NCBI GenBank assembly: GCA_016789845.1
Contig: JAEUQA010000064.1
Location: 1-34,588, forward strand
Length of the DNA: 34,588 bases
Reading direction: 5' to 3'
From: Chromatiales bacterium
GTDB taxonomy: Bacteria; Pseudomonadota; Gammaproteobacteria; Steroidobacterales; GCA-2729495
In this document: piece after piece, positions 23,475 to 33,506 of the stretch
Numbering within the stretch: the stretch's first letter is position 1
How the letters are laid out: each line of letters opens with the position of its first letter
The notes under the pieces: generated by a model
The model's input: only the letters and a program-made list of their open reading frames with translations
The model's database searches: none
Told to the model about the DNA's origin: nothing
Translations under genes and position numbers: made by a program

Positions 23475-26270
23475 GTGACGGACTACAGGAACACGGTGAA
23501 CCTCCCGCGCACGGATTTCCCGATGAAGGGCGACCTGGCGAAGCGCGAGCCCCAGATGCTGGCGGAGTGGCACGACCGGGATCTCTACGGCCAGATCCGC
23601 AAGGCCGCGGCCGGCCGGCCGCGCTTCCTGCTCGTCGATGGCCCGCCCTACGCCAACGGCGACATCCACATCGGGCATGCGGTGAACAAGGTCCTGAAGG
23701 ACATCATCGTCAAGTCGAAGACCCTGGCGGGCTTCGACGCGCCCTACATCCCCGGCTGGGATTGCCACGGCCTGCCCATCGAGCACCAGGTCGAGAAGAA
23801 GCTGGGCAAGGTCGGCGAGAAGCTCTCCGCCGCCGAGTTCCGCAAGGCCTGCCGGGAATACGCCCTGCAGCAGGTGGACAGCCAGCGGCGCGATTTCCGC
23901 CGGCTCGGCGTGCTCGGCGACTGGGACCGTCCCTACCTGACGCTGGATCCGCGCTTCGAGGCCGAGCAGATCCGCGGCTTCGCGCGGATCATCGAGAACG
24001 GGCATCTGCTCCGGGGCTACAAGCCGGTGCACTGGTGCCTGGACTGCCGGTCCGCGCTGGCCGAAGCCGAGGTGGAGTACCTGGACAAGACCTCCACGGC
24101 GCTCGACGCCCGGTTCGAGGTCGTGGACAACCGGGAACTGTACCGGCGGCTCGCGGTCCGCGAGGGCGGTCCGGTGTCGGTGCCCATCTGGACCACGACG
24201 CCGTGGACGCTGCCGGCCAACCAGGCCGTGGCCCTCGGCGCCGGTCTGCCCTACGTGCTGGTCGAGGCGCAACTGGCGTCAGGCGGGGTCCTGCTCGTGC
24301 TCGCCGAGGGGCTCGCCGAGGCGGCGCTCAGGCGCTACGGCGCCCTGCACTCCGTGACCCTGGCCCGTTTCGAGGGCGCCCTGCTCGAGGGGCTGGTGCT
24401 GCGCCACCCGTTCTTCGACCGGGAAGTGCCCGTCATCCTCGCGGACTACGTGACCCTCGACGCCGGTACCGGCGCCGTGCACACGGCGCCCGCCCACGGG
24501 CAGGACGACTACCAGTCGGGCCTGCGCTACAAGCTGCCGGTGGACAATCCCGTGGACGGCCGCGGCGTGTACGTGGCCGGCACGCCATTGCTCGCGGGCG
24601 TGCACATCAACGAGGGCAACAGCCGTGTCGTGGAGCTGTTGCGCGAGAACGGCCGCCTGCTGCACGCGGAGAAGTTCCAGCACAGCTACCCCCATTGCTG
24701 GCGGCACAAGACGCCGCTGATCTTCCGCGCCACGCCCCAGTGGTTCATCAGCCTGGACCAGAACAACCTGCGCGAGGCGAGCCTCGCGGCCATCGCCGGC
24801 GTGCAGTGGATCCCCGCGTGGGGCGAGGAGCGCATCGCGGGCATGGTTGCCGGCCGCCCGGACTGGTGCATCTCGCGCCAGCGCACCTGGGGCGTGCCGA
24901 TCCCGCTGTTCCTCCATCGCGACACGGGCGAGCTGCACCCGGACACGCCGGCGCTCCTCGAGGCGGTCGCCCGGCGCATGGAGGAGAAGGGCATCGACGG
25001 CTGGTTCGAGCTGGACCCCGCCGGGCTCCTCGGTGCCGCCGCCGACGACTACGAGAAGGTCCTGGATACCATGGACGTGTGGATGGACTCGGGGATGGTC
25101 CATCACTGCCTCGCGCGCAGCCGGCCCGAGGTCGGGTTCCCGGCGGACCTCTACCTGGAGGGGTCCGACCAGCACCGGGGCTGGTTCCAGAGCTCGCTGC
25201 TCACGGCCGTCGCGACTGACGGCGCGGCGCCCTACCGCGCCGTGCTCACCCACGGCTTCACCGTGGACGAGAAGGGCCGCAAGATGTCCAAGTCCCTGGG
25301 CAACGTCGTGGCGCCCCAGTCGGTGATGAACTCCCTGGGCGCCGACATCCTGCGCCTCTGGGTGGCGTCCAGCGACTACAGCAGCGAGATGAACGTTTCC
25401 CAGGAGATCCTGAAGCGCATGGCGGACTCCTACCGTCGCATGCGGAACACGGCACGCTACCTGCTGGGCAACCTGGACGGCTTCGACCCGGCCCGGGATG
25501 CGCTCCCCGTCGAGGCGCTCGTGGCGGTGGACCGCTGGGCCCTGGCCCGCACGGCGGAGCTGCAACGGGAGATCGTCGCGGCGTACGCCGCCTACGAATT
25601 TCACCGGGTCTACCAGCAGCTCCACAACTTCTGCGTGGTGGACCTCGGGTCCTTCTACCTGGACGTGATCAAGGACCGGCTCTACACCACGCCGCGGGAC
25701 GGGGCGCCGCGCCGGTCGGCCCAGACCGCCCTGTGGCACATCGCCGAGGCCATGGTGCGCTGGCTGGCGCCGATCCTGAGCTTCACGGCGGAGGAGATCT
25801 GGCGCCATCTGCCCGGCCAGCGCGCCGGGTCGGTGCTGCTTTCAACCTGGCACGACCTGCCGGCGGTGCCGGCGGAGCGCATCGACTGGGCGGGCCTGCT
25901 CGGCGTGCGGGAACTCGCCGCCCGGGCCCTGGAGGCCCGCCGGGAGGCCGGCGTCATCGGCTCCGGCCTGGATGCGCGCCTCACGATCTGGGCCGATGGC
26001 GCGCTCCGCGCCCAGCTGGAGGCATTCGGGGAGGAGCTCCGCTTCTTCTTCATCAGCTCCGCGGCGGACGTGGGTGCTGGCGCGGATCACCCGGCCGATG
26101 CCCTGGCAGGCGAGGGGTACTGGGTCCATGCCGAGCCGGCGACCGACGGGAAGTGCGTGCGCTGCTGGCACCATCGCCCGGACACGGGGGCGTCGGCGGC
26201 GCACCCGGAGCTCTGCGGGCGCTGCGTCACCAACCTGGACGGGGGCGGGGAGAGCCGCCAGTTCGTATGA
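23475..26270 (+). CDS. ileS: Isoleucyl-tRNA synthetase
   Basis: This 931-residue class I synthetase charges tRNA-Ile. HIGH is at 65-68 (GDIHIGHAV) and KMSKS at about 603-607. The editing domain (CP1) is in between, and a C-terminal zinc site CVRCW...CGRC lies near the end. The start is GTG 23475 with AGAGGA upstream. The stop overlaps the lspA ATG by four bases. Confidence 0.98.
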   Translation: MTDYRNTVNLPRTDFPMKGDLAKREPQMLAEWHDRDLYGQIRKAAAGRPRFLLVDGPPYANGDIHIGHAVNKVLKDIIVKSKTLAGFDAPYIPGWDCHGLPIEHQVEKKLGKVGEKLSAAEFRKACREYALQQVDSQRRDFRRLGVLGDWDRPYLTLDPRFEAEQIRGFARIIENGHLLRGYKPVHWCLDCRSALAEAEVEYLDKTSTALDARFEVVDNRELYRRLAVREGGPVSVPIWTTTPWTLPANQAVALGAGLPYVLVEAQLASGGVLLVLAEGLAEAALRRYGALHSVTLARFEGALLEGLVLRHPFFDREVPVILADYVTLDAGTGAVHTAPAHGQDDYQSGLRYKLPVDNPVDGRGVYVAGTPLLAGVHINEGNSRVVELLRENGRLLHAEKFQHSYPHCWRHKTPLIFRATPQWFISLDQNNLREASLAAIAGVQWIPAWGEERIAGMVAGRPDWCISRQRTWGVPIPLFLHRDTGELHPDTPALLEAVARRMEEKGIDGWFELDPAGLLGAAADDYEKVLDTMDVWMDSGMVHHCLARSRPEVGFPADLYLEGSDQHRGWFQSSLLTAVATDGAAPYRAVLTHGFTVDEKGRKMSKSLGNVVAPQSVMNSLGADILRLWVASSDYSSEMNVSQEILKRMADSYRRMRNTARYLLGNLDGFDPARDALPVEALVAVDRWALARTAELQREIVAAYAAYEFHRVYQQLHNFCVVDLGSFYLDVIKDRLYTTPRDGAPRRSAQTALWHIAEAMVRWLAPILSFTAEEIWRHLPGQRAGSVLLSTWHDLPAVPAERIDWAGLLGVRELAARALEARREAGVIGSGLDARLTIWADGALRAQLEAFGEELRFFFISSAADVGAGADHPADALAGEGYWVHAEPATDGKCVRCWHHRPDTGASAAHPELCGRCVTNLDGGGESRQFV

Positions 26271-26788
26271 ACAACCGGCCCAGCCTGAACTGGCTGCTGG
26301 TGACGGTCGCCGTGATCGCCATCGACCAGTACACCAAGCGGCTGATCACCGCGAAGTTCGAGCTCTTCGACCGGGTGGCCGTCATGCCGTACTTCGACCT
26401 GGTGCGGCTGCACAACACCGGCGCGGCCTTCAGCTTCCTGGCCAATGCGTCGGGCTGGCAGAACTGGTTCTTCACCGGGGTTGCTCTGCTCGTCAGCGGA
26501 ATGATCCTCTGGTGGTTCCTCCGGCAGCCGCGGGACCGCATCGTGGTCCCGCTGGGGCTGGTGCTGGTCCTCGGTGGCGCGATCGGCAACCTCATCGACC
26601 GCCTCCAGCACGGCTACGTGGTGGATTTCTTCCTCTTCTACTACGAGCGGTGGTCGTTTCCCGCCTTCAACGTCGCCGACTCGGCGATCACGGTGGGAGT
26701 GATGCTGCTGCTGGTCGACGGCTTCTTCCTGGAGGGCCGGCGCCCGCCGGATGCGGCCGGCCCGGTCAGCGCCAGCAGCGATCGGTGA
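26267..26788 (+). CDS. lspA: Lipoprotein signal peptidase (signal peptidase II)
   Basis: This 173-residue aspartyl protease of the inner membrane removes signal peptides from prolipoproteins. It has four helices. Catalytic Asp residues are D111 in [10 protein letters not shown] and D138 in FNVADSAI; the conserved LHNTGAAFS is present. It overlaps ileS by ATGA. The 3' end overlaps the convergent pilE by 23 bases. The fkpB and ispH genes that normally follow lspA are absent. Confidence 0.96.
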   Translation: MNNRPSLNWLLVTVAVIAIDQYTKRLITAKFELFDRVAVMPYFDLVRLHNTGAAFSFLANASGWQNWFFTGVALLVSGMILWWFLRQPRDRIVVPLGLVLVLGGAIGNLIDRLQHGYVVDFFLFYYERWSFPAFNVADSAITVGVMLLLVDGFFLEGRRPPDAAGPVSASSDR

Positions 26789-27230
26789 TGGCGGCGCCCT
26801 GGGCGCCGCCCGCGTCCCGCGCGCCGCGCCGGCCGCTCTGGTCGATGGTGAAGGCCTGGCAGTCGTCGTCCCGCTGGGGGCCGGTGCCGGAGGCCGTGGC
26901 CGTGAGGGTGTACCCGAGCATCGCGCCGCCGGCTGCCGGCTCCACGGCCAGGTCGTAGAACCCGCGCTCGGTTCCCGCGATTCCCAGTCCCCCGGGCGGC
27001 GGATTCGCCAGCTCGTCCGCGGTGGTCGCGTAGCGGCTGTTCTGCAGGTAGAAGCGCTCCTGGGCAGAGGAGGCGCGGAGCAGGGCGCTGGTGGCATCCA
27101 CCCGGTTGGCCCGCTGGATGTACTGGCGGTAGCCGGCCACGCTGGCGGTGGCGAGGATGCCCAGGATCAGCACCACGATCATCAGCTCGATCAGGGTAAA
27201 CCCGGCTCGCCCGGCCGCCCGCCTGCTAAT
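26766..27230 (-). CDS. pilE: Type IV minor pilin PilE, apparent ATT start
   Basis: This pilin of about 154 residues has the prepilin signature RAGFTLIELMIVVLILGILA: cleavage after Gly, Phe at +1, Glu at +5. Two C-terminal cysteines (DDDCQAF and DRCWR) form the D-region loop. No ATG, GTG or TTG is in frame before the cleavage site. The first ATG (27182) is inside the signal helix and would remove the PilD site. The best start is ATT 27230-27228, which overlaps the pilY1 stop (ATTAG) and gives a normal 10-residue basic leader ISRRAAGRAG. GAGGG lies about 11 bases upstream. It is last in the minor-pilin operon, as in Pseudomonas. It is cleaved by PilD and assembled at the pilus tip or along it. 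Confidence 0.85.
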   Translation of the reverse strand: MSRRAAGRAGFTLIELMIVVLILGILATASVAGYRQYIQRANRVDATSALLRASSAQERFYLQNSRYATTADELANPPPGGLGIAGTERGFYDLAVEPAAGGAMLGYTLTATASGTGPQRDDDCQAFTIDQSGRRGARDAGGAQGAAITDRCWR

Positions 27231-30200
27231 CGGCCTGGCCCTCGCGCTGGAACCAGTAGGTGCGCCGCACGGCGCCCTGGCGCAGCCGCAGGCGCTCCAG
27301 TTCCTCCGCCGTCAGGCACTCGGTGCCGGCGCAGACCTGCGGGCCGGACTCCGTGCGATACAGGCTCACGTCGGTCACCGGGATGCCCGTGCTGAGGGTC
27401 CGGAAGCGGTCGGCGACGGTCAGCGGCTCCCCAACCGGGCTGTCGAAGTTGGTGCGGGGCCGGCCATCGAAGATGCTGACCGCGTAAAGCCGGTTGATCC
27501 CGGCGCCGCCGGTGCACTCCGTCACGGTGGCACCCGGCGTGAAGGTCGTGAAGAACGTGGTGTTGTCGAAGGTGACGGACTCGCCCAGGACCTTTTCGCC
27601 GGGCCCCTCCACCAGGCGGAGTTGCCAGCCGGCAGTGGCAAAGGGCAGCTCGGGTTCGGCGTCGCTGGTGATGTCGACCAGCTGGTCGACGGTGACGGGC
27701 GACGGGGCAGGCCCCCCGGGGACGCCGAACACGTCGAAGTCCCGGATCGAGAAGAAAGCCTCGTCGATATCCGTGTCGAGGGGGTGGCCCCGGTAGCCGG
27801 AGCCGATGTTGACGATGATCACCAGCTTGCGATCCAGGATCGTCGGGACGACGTCCGGCGCCTCGTAGAAACGCCGCAGGTCGGCGGTCGCCGGATTGCC
27901 CGCGGCGGCGCCGCCCAGCGAGGCAAGGACCCGGCCCTGCACCAGCGCGTCGCGGCTCGCGCCATTCAGGATGTCGAAGCGCCAGACCTGGCCGCCCATG
28001 TCACCCACGTAGAAGCGTTCCGCCAGGCCATCGCCGTCCAGGTCCAGGGGCTTCACCGGCGCGGGGATGGAGTAGATCATCGCCTCCCGCAACGGCAGGT
28101 CGTGGGTCTCGTTGTCACCGGCGCTCCACAGGAGCGTCCCATCGCGCACGTCCACCATGTAGATGGCATTGCCCACGGTGTCCCGCCGGAAGGTCCGGTT
28201 GTCCTGGCCCGGATCGTAGCCGCCGCCGAACACGGCCACGTCGGTGACGTTGGCCCCGATGCGCACCCGGGCGCCCACCGGCGGCGACCAGGTCTGGCCC
28301 AGGCTGGAGAAGCCGGGGTCGGCGCTGCTCCGTTCCCAGAGCAGGACCGGCCGGTTGCGGGCGGTGACGTCGACGGCAAACACGCCGTCCCCGCCCCGGC
28401 CCATGCCGAACAGCAGGATGGCCCGCTCGCTCCCGGACAGCCCGGGCCGGCCGTCGTCGTTCAGCACCACCAGGTTGACCTCGCCGTCGAGCCCGTAGGT
28501 CTTGGTGGCGGCGGCCTCGTTCCGGTAGAGGGGGTAGAGCCCGTTCAGCAGGCGCCCGGGCACGACCGCCCAGAGTTCCTGCCCGGTATCGGCGTCGAAG
28601 GCGTGCAGGAAGCCGTCGTTGGTGGTCAGGAAAACGGTGGCGACGGGCACATCGACGGTGCCTGAATAAAGCAATGTCAGGGCCTGGGCGTGGAAGGGAT
28701 CGCCCATGTCGCGGCGCGCTTCGGCCCGGTCGCCGTCCCGGTCGGCATCCTGCACGTCCCGACCCAGCGCCCAGTTGATGACGGACGCCCGCTCGGCCTC
28801 CGGAACGGCCGACAATGCGGCCCGGACGTCCGCGTTGCCGGCGTTCAGCGGGACCAGGTCGGTACCCGCCAGGTTGGTGAGCACCGTGCGGGCCGACGGC
28901 AACGGCAGCCTGCTGGCGGCGCCCCCGTCGCTCACCCGGTCCCCGTCCGGTTCGGCGGACCAGAAGCTGAAGGCCTCCCGGGAGAACAGGCCGGTGGTCG
29001 TGTCGATGACCGGCCTGCCGTCCCGGCCCACGAGCACGCCGCCGTCGAGGCGGTATTTCTTCAGGTTGCCGAGCCAGCGCGCCGTTTCCGTGGGCTGGAA
29101 CACGGAGATGAACACGTCCCGCAGGTTCTGGGTGCGGTTGAAGGAATTCACGGGCACGGCCGGCGCGGCGAAGGTGCCGGTGTTGTCGAAGATGGATAGC
29201 ACGATGCCGCTGAGCGCCGTGGACAGGGACGCGGTGTCGTCGGCCAGGTGGTACTCGCCGCCGCCCCGGGCGGCGGTGCTCACCAGCAGGGGGAAGTCCA
29301 CCTCGAAGCCGATGGTGTGGGTCACCACGTTCTGCCGGCCGGGCAGGGCGTCGCTCAGGTCCTGGCGCAGCAGCCAGGCGGCCACGTCGTCGAGGCACCG
29401 GCCCTCGCCGCTGCCGTCGCAGGCGGGGCCGACGAGGGTGCCGAAGCCCGGCAGCGCGGCGATCTTGCTGTTCGCGCTGGAGTCGTTGTTCGGTTCGCCG
29501 TCCGTGAGCAGGATGATGAAGTTCTTGCCGCAGGCCTCGGTGATGGGCGAACGGTACAGCGGGGAGTCGATGGTATTCCCCGTCCGGGACCCCGCCACGC
29601 TCCGGATGGCGCCCGCATTGCCATAGTCGACGTTGGCGCCCCGGAAGACCTGGGCCGCCTCGTACAGGGTTTCCGACAACGGCGTGCTGCCCGAGGCAGT
29701 CATCGCGTTCACGATGGCGATGACCGAGTCCCGGGAGGTTTCGATGGCCGCGACAGGTGCGATGACCGAACCGCCCTCGTTGCCATTGAAGCGCATCACG
29801 CCCACATTCACATCCCGGAGCCCGGTCATGAGCGCATTCACGGCTTCCTTGACGATGGCCAGCCGGGACTTCTGGACGGTGGGCGGATTGCTGCGCCAGT
29901 TGAGCCAGTTGCCGTCGTAGACGGTGTACTGGCTGGTCCAGGCCGGTTCGCTGGCCTCCGTGGCCGCCCAGGGGCCGTCGTCACCGTTGGCCGCGAAGTT
30001 CTCGCCGGATGCACCGTCGCCATGGACGCCACGGTCGCTCTCGCACTCGAGTTCACTCGCCGGGCGGTCCGGCCCGATCACGTCCCAGCGCTGCCGCGCG
30101 CCGTCCCAGCCCAGGAGGAAGTCCGAGTAGTAACCCAGGCTCCCGAGCGCCTGCCGGGAGGCCGCGCAGCGATTGAGTGCCTTCGGCAGCACGTTGGGGT

Positions 30201-30498
30201 TGTCGCAGGCCGGCGTCGCGCCGCTGGCGGAGAAGTACAGGGCGCCGCTGTCGTAGCAGCCCGCGTAGGTCCGCGTGGTGTCGAAGGTCGCCTGGGTGGC
30301 GACCAGCGTATCCATGCTGCCCGACGTGTCGATGACGAAGAGGATGTTGGCCCGGGTGGCGGTGGCCTGCGGGTCCCCCAGGAAGAGCTCCGAGTCGTCC
30401 GCACGGGCCGTGCCGGCCGCGATGACGAGGGCCAGCACGAGCGTCCGGACCACCGACGGCGTCCAGCCCCGGGGACCAGGGGTAACGTTGGCGGTCAC
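27226..30498 (-). CDS. pilY1: PilY1 type IV pilus tip adhesin/assembly protein
   Basis: This 1090-residue exported protein has a signal peptide (about 1-33). The N-terminal von Willebrand A domain has the MIDAS motif FVIDTSGSMD (D57, S59, S61). The C-terminal PilY1 beta-propeller carries a calcium loop DLDGDGLAERFYVGD at about 818-832, matching the calcium site needed for pilus extension in P. aeruginosa. It promotes pilus extension, surface sensing and adhesion. GTG 30498 overlaps the preceding stop by GTGA. It is somewhat shorter than P. aeruginosa PilY1 and looks intact. Confidence 0.95.
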   Translation of the reverse strand: MTANVTPGPRGWTPSVVRTLVLALVIAAGTARADDSELFLGDPQATATRANILFVIDTSGSMDTLVATQATFDTTRTYAGCYDSGALYFSASGATPACDNPNVLPKALNRCAASRQALGSLGYYSDFLLGWDGARQRWDVIGPDRPASELECESDRGVHGDGASGENFAANGDDGPWAATEASEPAWTSQYTVYDGNWLNWRSNPPTVQKSRLAIVKEAVNALMTGLRDVNVGVMRFNGNEGGSVIAPVAAIETSRDSVIAIVNAMTASGSTPLSETLYEAAQVFRGANVDYGNAGAIRSVAGSRTGNTIDSPLYRSPITEACGKNFIILLTDGEPNNDSSANSKIAALPGFGTLVGPACDGSGEGRCLDDVAAWLLRQDLSDALPGRQNVVTHTIGFEVDFPLLVSTAARGGGEYHLADDTASLSTALSGIVLSIFDNTGTFAAPAVPVNSFNRTQNLRDVFISVFQPTETARWLGNLKKYRLDGGVLVGRDGRPVIDTTTGLFSREAFSFWSAEPDGDRVSDGGAASRLPLPSARTVLTNLAGTDLVPLNAGNADVRAALSAVPEAERASVINWALGRDVQDADRDGDRAEARRDMGDPFHAQALTLLYSGTVDVPVATVFLTTNDGFLHAFDADTGQELWAVVPGRLLNGLYPLYRNEAAATKTYGLDGEVNLVVLNDDGRPGLSGSERAILLFGMGRGGDGVFAVDVTARNRPVLLWERSSADPGFSSLGQTWSPPVGARVRIGANVTDVAVFGGGYDPGQDNRTFRRDTVGNAIYMVDVRDGTLLWSAGDNETHDLPLREAMIYSIPAPVKPLDLDGDGLAERFYVGDMGGQVWRFDILNGASRDALVQGRVLASLGGAAAGNPATADLRRFYEAPDVVPTILDRKLVIIVNIGSGYRGHPLDTDIDEAFFSIRDFDVFGVPGGPAPSPVTVDQLVDITSDAEPELPFATAGWQLRLVEGPGEKVLGESVTFDNTTFFTTFTPGATVTECTGGAGINRLYAVSIFDGRPRTNFDSPVGEPLTVADRFRTLSTGIPVTDVSLYRTESGPQVCAGTECLTAEELERLRLRQGAVRRTYWFQREGQAD

Positions 30499-30887
30499 CG
30501 GGCCACCCCCGCCGGAACGTCGAGCACGATGCGCTTCACCCGACGGGTCTGGGGCTCGTAGTAGACGTAGACGAGTGTGTCGGGGTTCGTGGCGGCAGCG
30601 CGGAACGCGGCCAGGACTGCGGACTGGCCGTCGGGGTCCCGGGCGCCGGGCCGGCTGAACCAGGCGGTGGCGGCCGTGACCTGCAGGGTGACGGGACGGC
30701 AGTCCGCGCAGGGACGCAGGGTCAGCGCACCCTCGGGCCTGCCGGGCAGCTGGACCTGGCTGCGGGTGAGTTCGTAGGCCTGCTCGATGGTGCGCAGGGT
30801 GGCGCCGGCGGGCTGGGCCAAGCCCAGGAGCAGCCCGGCAAGCAGGAGGCCGGGGACGGTGTTCGGTGGCCTGGCCTTGCTGCTCAT
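30495..30887 (-). CDS. Small exported protein between pilX and pilY1
   Basis: This 130-residue protein has a signal peptide (VPGLLLAGLLLGLAQPAGA). The mature part has a CxxC-like RPCADC and ends VYVYYEPQTRRVKRIVLDVP. Both ends overlap their neighbours (ATGA with pilX, GTGA with pilY1), so it is a bona fide operon member. I do not recognise the family. P. aeruginosa has a small protein, PilY2, in the same operon but after pilY1; I cannot show homology. A role in pilus assembly or PilY1 export is likely from context. Confidence 0.8.
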   Translation of the reverse strand: MSSKARPPNTVPGLLLAGLLLGLAQPAGATLRTIEQAYELTRSQVQLPGRPEGALTLRPCADCRPVTLQVTAATAWFSRPGARDPDGQSAVLAAFRAAATNPDTLVYVYYEPQTRRVKRIVLDVPAGVAR

Positions 30888-31351
30888 CGTCCGGAGGCTC
30901 CCGTCAGCGCGTACCCCTGGACGAGGGTGGCGCGCGCGTCCCGCGCGTCGGTCCGGCCGGTGGACGTCACTTCGTAGTTGTAGGTGGGAAAACGCGGAAA
31001 GCTGTTGCCCGCCGTGATGGACTCTCCCCGGTAGCACACCCGCGTGACGTAGCGCCCGCCCAGTTCGGCGACTTCCACTGCCGGATCCGGCGCCGGGGCC
31101 GGGCAGTCGCCGGCGCCGACGGGCTCGCTCCCCCGGACCACCGCGTCGATGCCGCTCTGGGCAAGCCGGAAGGCGTTCTCCCGGAACTGGGCATTGCCGG
31201 CCATGAGCAGCCCCAGGCTGGCGGTGCGCATGGTGGAGATCGCGAGCACGGTCAGGACCATGAGCAGGATCAGGCTGACGATCAGGGCGGCGCCGGACTG
31301 GCGCCCGCCGCTGGGGCCTCTCGAGACTGGTGCGGGAGGAGATGCGGCCAT
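30884..31351 (-). CDS. pilX: Type IV minor pilin PilX
   Basis: This 155-residue protein has the PilX-type N-terminus GGRQSGAALIVSLILLMVLT rather than the usual GFTLIE, then a helix (LGLLMAGNAQFRENAFRLAQ) and a C-terminal domain. It is part of the minor-pilin priming complex with PilV, PilW, FimU and PilY1. ATG 31351 directly follows the pilW stop (TAGATG). Confidence 0.9.
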   Translation of the reverse strand: MAASPPAPVSRGPSGGRQSGAALIVSLILLMVLTVLAISTMRTASLGLLMAGNAQFRENAFRLAQSGIDAVVRGSEPVGAGDCPAPAPDPAVEVAELGGRYVTRVCYRGESITAGNSFPRFPTYNYEVTSTGRTDARDARATLVQGYALTGASGR

Positions 31352-32332
31352 CTAGGCGCCCTCGTTGTTCAGGAAGATGGTCTTGGAAATCTGCAGGCGG
31401 CGTGAGGTGGACGGATAGTCGGCCGACCCGGCCGCCAGGTCGCCGAGATCGGCATCCGGCGTGGCATAGCTCTGCCCGTCCACCCAGGCGGGGTCGTCGG
31501 CAGGCGTCGCCACCAGCATCCAGAGCCGCACGGCGATGACCTGGCCGTCCGGGTCGAAGCCCGCCGCGCCAAACGTGACCAGCGGGTGATCGCCGTCCAC
31601 GTAGCGATCCACGTCCCCGTCCCGGTCCGTGTCCACGCCCAGCTGGACCTGCAGGTTCTCGATGCCGGGGATCACCTCCTGGTCGTCGAAATCCCCGTTG
31701 GGGCCGAGGACCAGGCGCCGCAGGGAGGGCAGGTTCGGGTCGAAGCTGGACTCGTCGCTGACGTAGTAGGCATTGACCGTGACGTTGTGGGTGCTGGCGC
31801 CGGCGCCGAAAGGCTTGATCCCGTCATTGAAGAGGCGGCCCTGGGCCAGGGTCGTCTGCACCTGCAGGCGCCCGTTGTCGGCCAGCGGTTCCACGTTGCC
31901 CTGCCAGGGCTCCGCGTGCCGGACGATCAGCACGTCGCTGCCGTCCCGTGGCCTGTTCCTGAAGCTGGGGCAGCCGAGGTCGTAGTTGTCGTCCCGCACT
32001 TCCACCGCCGCGGAGAGGTCGGCCAGCGCCCAGTCCGCGGCGGCGCCATTGCAGGTGGCGGTCACGCCGGCGGGAACCGTTATCAGGGCCGGCTCCGAGT
32101 TGAGGCCCCAGTACCGCGCCAGCCGGATGTCCGGTTCCAGCGCGTCGAGCGCGAACCGCGCACTCTCCTGTAGGCGGGCCAGGCTGTCGCTCGCCCGGTA
32201 GGTGTTCCTGCTCTGGCTGTAGACGTACAGCGCGCCGCCGATGAGGAAGAGCCCGATCGCCATGGCGACGGTCAGCTCGATCAGCGTCATGCCCCGCTGG
32301 GTCCTGGCGACCCTCATGCCCCGAGCCTTCAT
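31352..32332 (-). CDS. pilW: Type IV minor pilin PilW
   Basis: This 326-residue protein has the prepilin signal RTQRGMTLIELTVAMAIGLF (cleavage after Gly, Met at +1, Glu at +5). PilW-type segments follow: SDSLARLQESARFALDALE and DIRLARYWG. A calcium-loop-like VDTDRDGDVDRYVDGD is present. ATG 32332 overlaps the pilV stop by ATGA. It joins PilX and PilV in the tip complex. Confidence 0.93.
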   Translation of the reverse strand: MKARGMRVARTQRGMTLIELTVAMAIGLFLIGGALYVYSQSRNTYRASDSLARLQESARFALDALEPDIRLARYWGLNSEPALITVPAGVTATCNGAAADWALADLSAAVEVRDDNYDLGCPSFRNRPRDGSDVLIVRHAEPWQGNVEPLADNGRLQVQTTLAQGRLFNDGIKPFGAGASTHNVTVNAYYVSDESSFDPNLPSLRRLVLGPNGDFDDQEVIPGIENLQVQLGVDTDRDGDVDRYVDGDHPLVTFGAAGFDPDGQVIAVRLWMLVATPADDPAWVDGQSYATPDADLGDLAAGSADYPSTSRRLQISKTIFLNNEGA

Positions 32333-32784
32333 GGTTGCATCGTCAGCGTGTAGGTGGCCGGTTCTTCCTGGCCGATCTCGGGCCAGGCCACCGTGATGGT
32401 GTAGGTGGCCACCGGGGCCGCCGCGTCGACGATGATTTCTCCCGCGGCGCCCTCCGGCAGCTGCGTGGCCAGCCGCGTGCTCCAGTCGAGCCAGTCGTCG
32501 GCGGCGAGTTCTTCCGCCGTGCAGTCCGCCGCGCCATTGACGCAGCCGCCGTCCGCCCCCGGGCCCGTTCCCGCATAGGCAAGGCCGGCATTGCGGTTGG
32601 CCCGGATCCGGTCCGCCATGTCGGCGGCCAGGGTGATGGCGGTGGTCCGGTAGAGCGCCGTGCGGCCGGCCCGCAGGCCCTCCAGGTACAGGGCGGCGAT
32701 GCCCAGCATGCCCACGGACATCACGACGAGGGCCACCAGCACCTCGACCAGCGTGAAGCCCGCCTGCCCGCGCCTAGCAGCCAC
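32329..32784 (-). CDS. pilV: Type IV minor pilin PilV
   Basis: This 151-residue protein has the signal RRGQAGFTLVEVLVALVVMS, the PilV-type helix MLGIAALYLEGLRAGRTALY and MADRIRANR. The start is GTG 32784, which lies 11 bases inside the end of fimU. It connects the priming complex to the pilus fibre. Confidence 0.92.
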   Translation of the reverse strand: MAARRGQAGFTLVEVLVALVVMSVGMLGIAALYLEGLRAGRTALYRTTAITLAADMADRIRANRNAGLAYAGTGPGADGGCVNGAADCTAEELAADDWLDWSTRLATQLPEGAAGEIIVDAAAPVATYTITVAWPEIGQEEPATYTLTMQP

Positions 32785-33379
32785 CGAGTGGATTCCTCTC
32801 GGACTGGAGGTCGGCCCGGGTGCGCACGAGCTGCTGCCGGCCCAGCGCCGAGATCTGGATCCAGCGGCCCGCGGCGATGCCGCGGCCGGTGTCCACGTCA
32901 CCCCGGCGGTCGCAGATCTGGATGTGGTAGTCGGTGAACGGCGCGCCCGCATCGAAGCCGAGGGCGCCCGAGTCCGTGAACCGGAGATCGGCAGGGGTCG
33001 AGGTGACGCCAGCCGTGAATTCCGGGGGCAGGGCGGCGTGCCGCTGCAGGATCACGTCGTCGGCACTGATCGAACCGTCACCGTTGCGATCGACGAACAC
33101 GGTCCAGCCCAGGCCCAGGTTACCGCCGTCCAGGCAGGGGCCGGCCCCGTCGGGGGTGGGGCAGAGGGCCACGGTGACCCGGCGCATCAGGGCCTCGCTG
33201 CGGGCGGCGTGCAGGCTCGTCACCAGGTCGTTGGTCGCGCTGCTCATGCGCTGGTTGGCTGCCAGGGTGGTGAACATCGGCACGCCGACCCCGAGCGCGA
33301 TGGCCACGACGGCCAGGGCCACCATGAGTTCAATGAGGCTGAAGCCCCGCTGTTCTTGTTGTTGTTCTGGGGTAGACAC
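32774..33379 (-). CDS. fimU: Type IV minor pilin FimU (GspH family)
   Basis: This 201-residue GspH/FimT-type minor pilin has the signal EQRGFSLIELMVALAVVAI and the family's LVTSLHAARSEALMRR. A typical EF-hand-like loop, VFVDRNGDGSISADD, is present. The start is GTG 33379, followed by a short Gln-rich leader. By position in the operon it corresponds to FimU. The two-gene order (fimT upstream) is the Pseudomonas one. Confidence 0.85.
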   Translation of the reverse strand: MSTPEQQQEQRGFSLIELMVALAVVAIALGVGVPMFTTLAANQRMSSATNDLVTSLHAARSEALMRRVTVALCPTPDGAGPCLDGGNLGLGWTVFVDRNGDGSISADDVILQRHAALPPEFTAGVTSTPADLRFTDSGALGFDAGAPFTDYHIQICDRRGDVDTGRGIAAGRWIQISALGRQQLVRTRADLQSERNPLGGC

Positions 33380-33506
33380 CGCAGCCGCCGGTCACGAGTC
33401 GCGTCAACAGGCGCTATGGTGCCGTGCCTGGCACCGCGGCTGGGCACTGGCCGACAGCCGGTTGGATGCCGGGGATGATCAGGGATACTGCAGGTCATTC
33501 AGTTTC

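Noticed and set aside
24279..25808. Long antisense open frame inside ileS (509 codons), and similar ones inside pilY1, obgE and murJ
   Set aside because: Shadow frames of high-GC genes: Arg/Pro/Gly/Ala/His-rich products without domains, opposite a clearly conserved protein.
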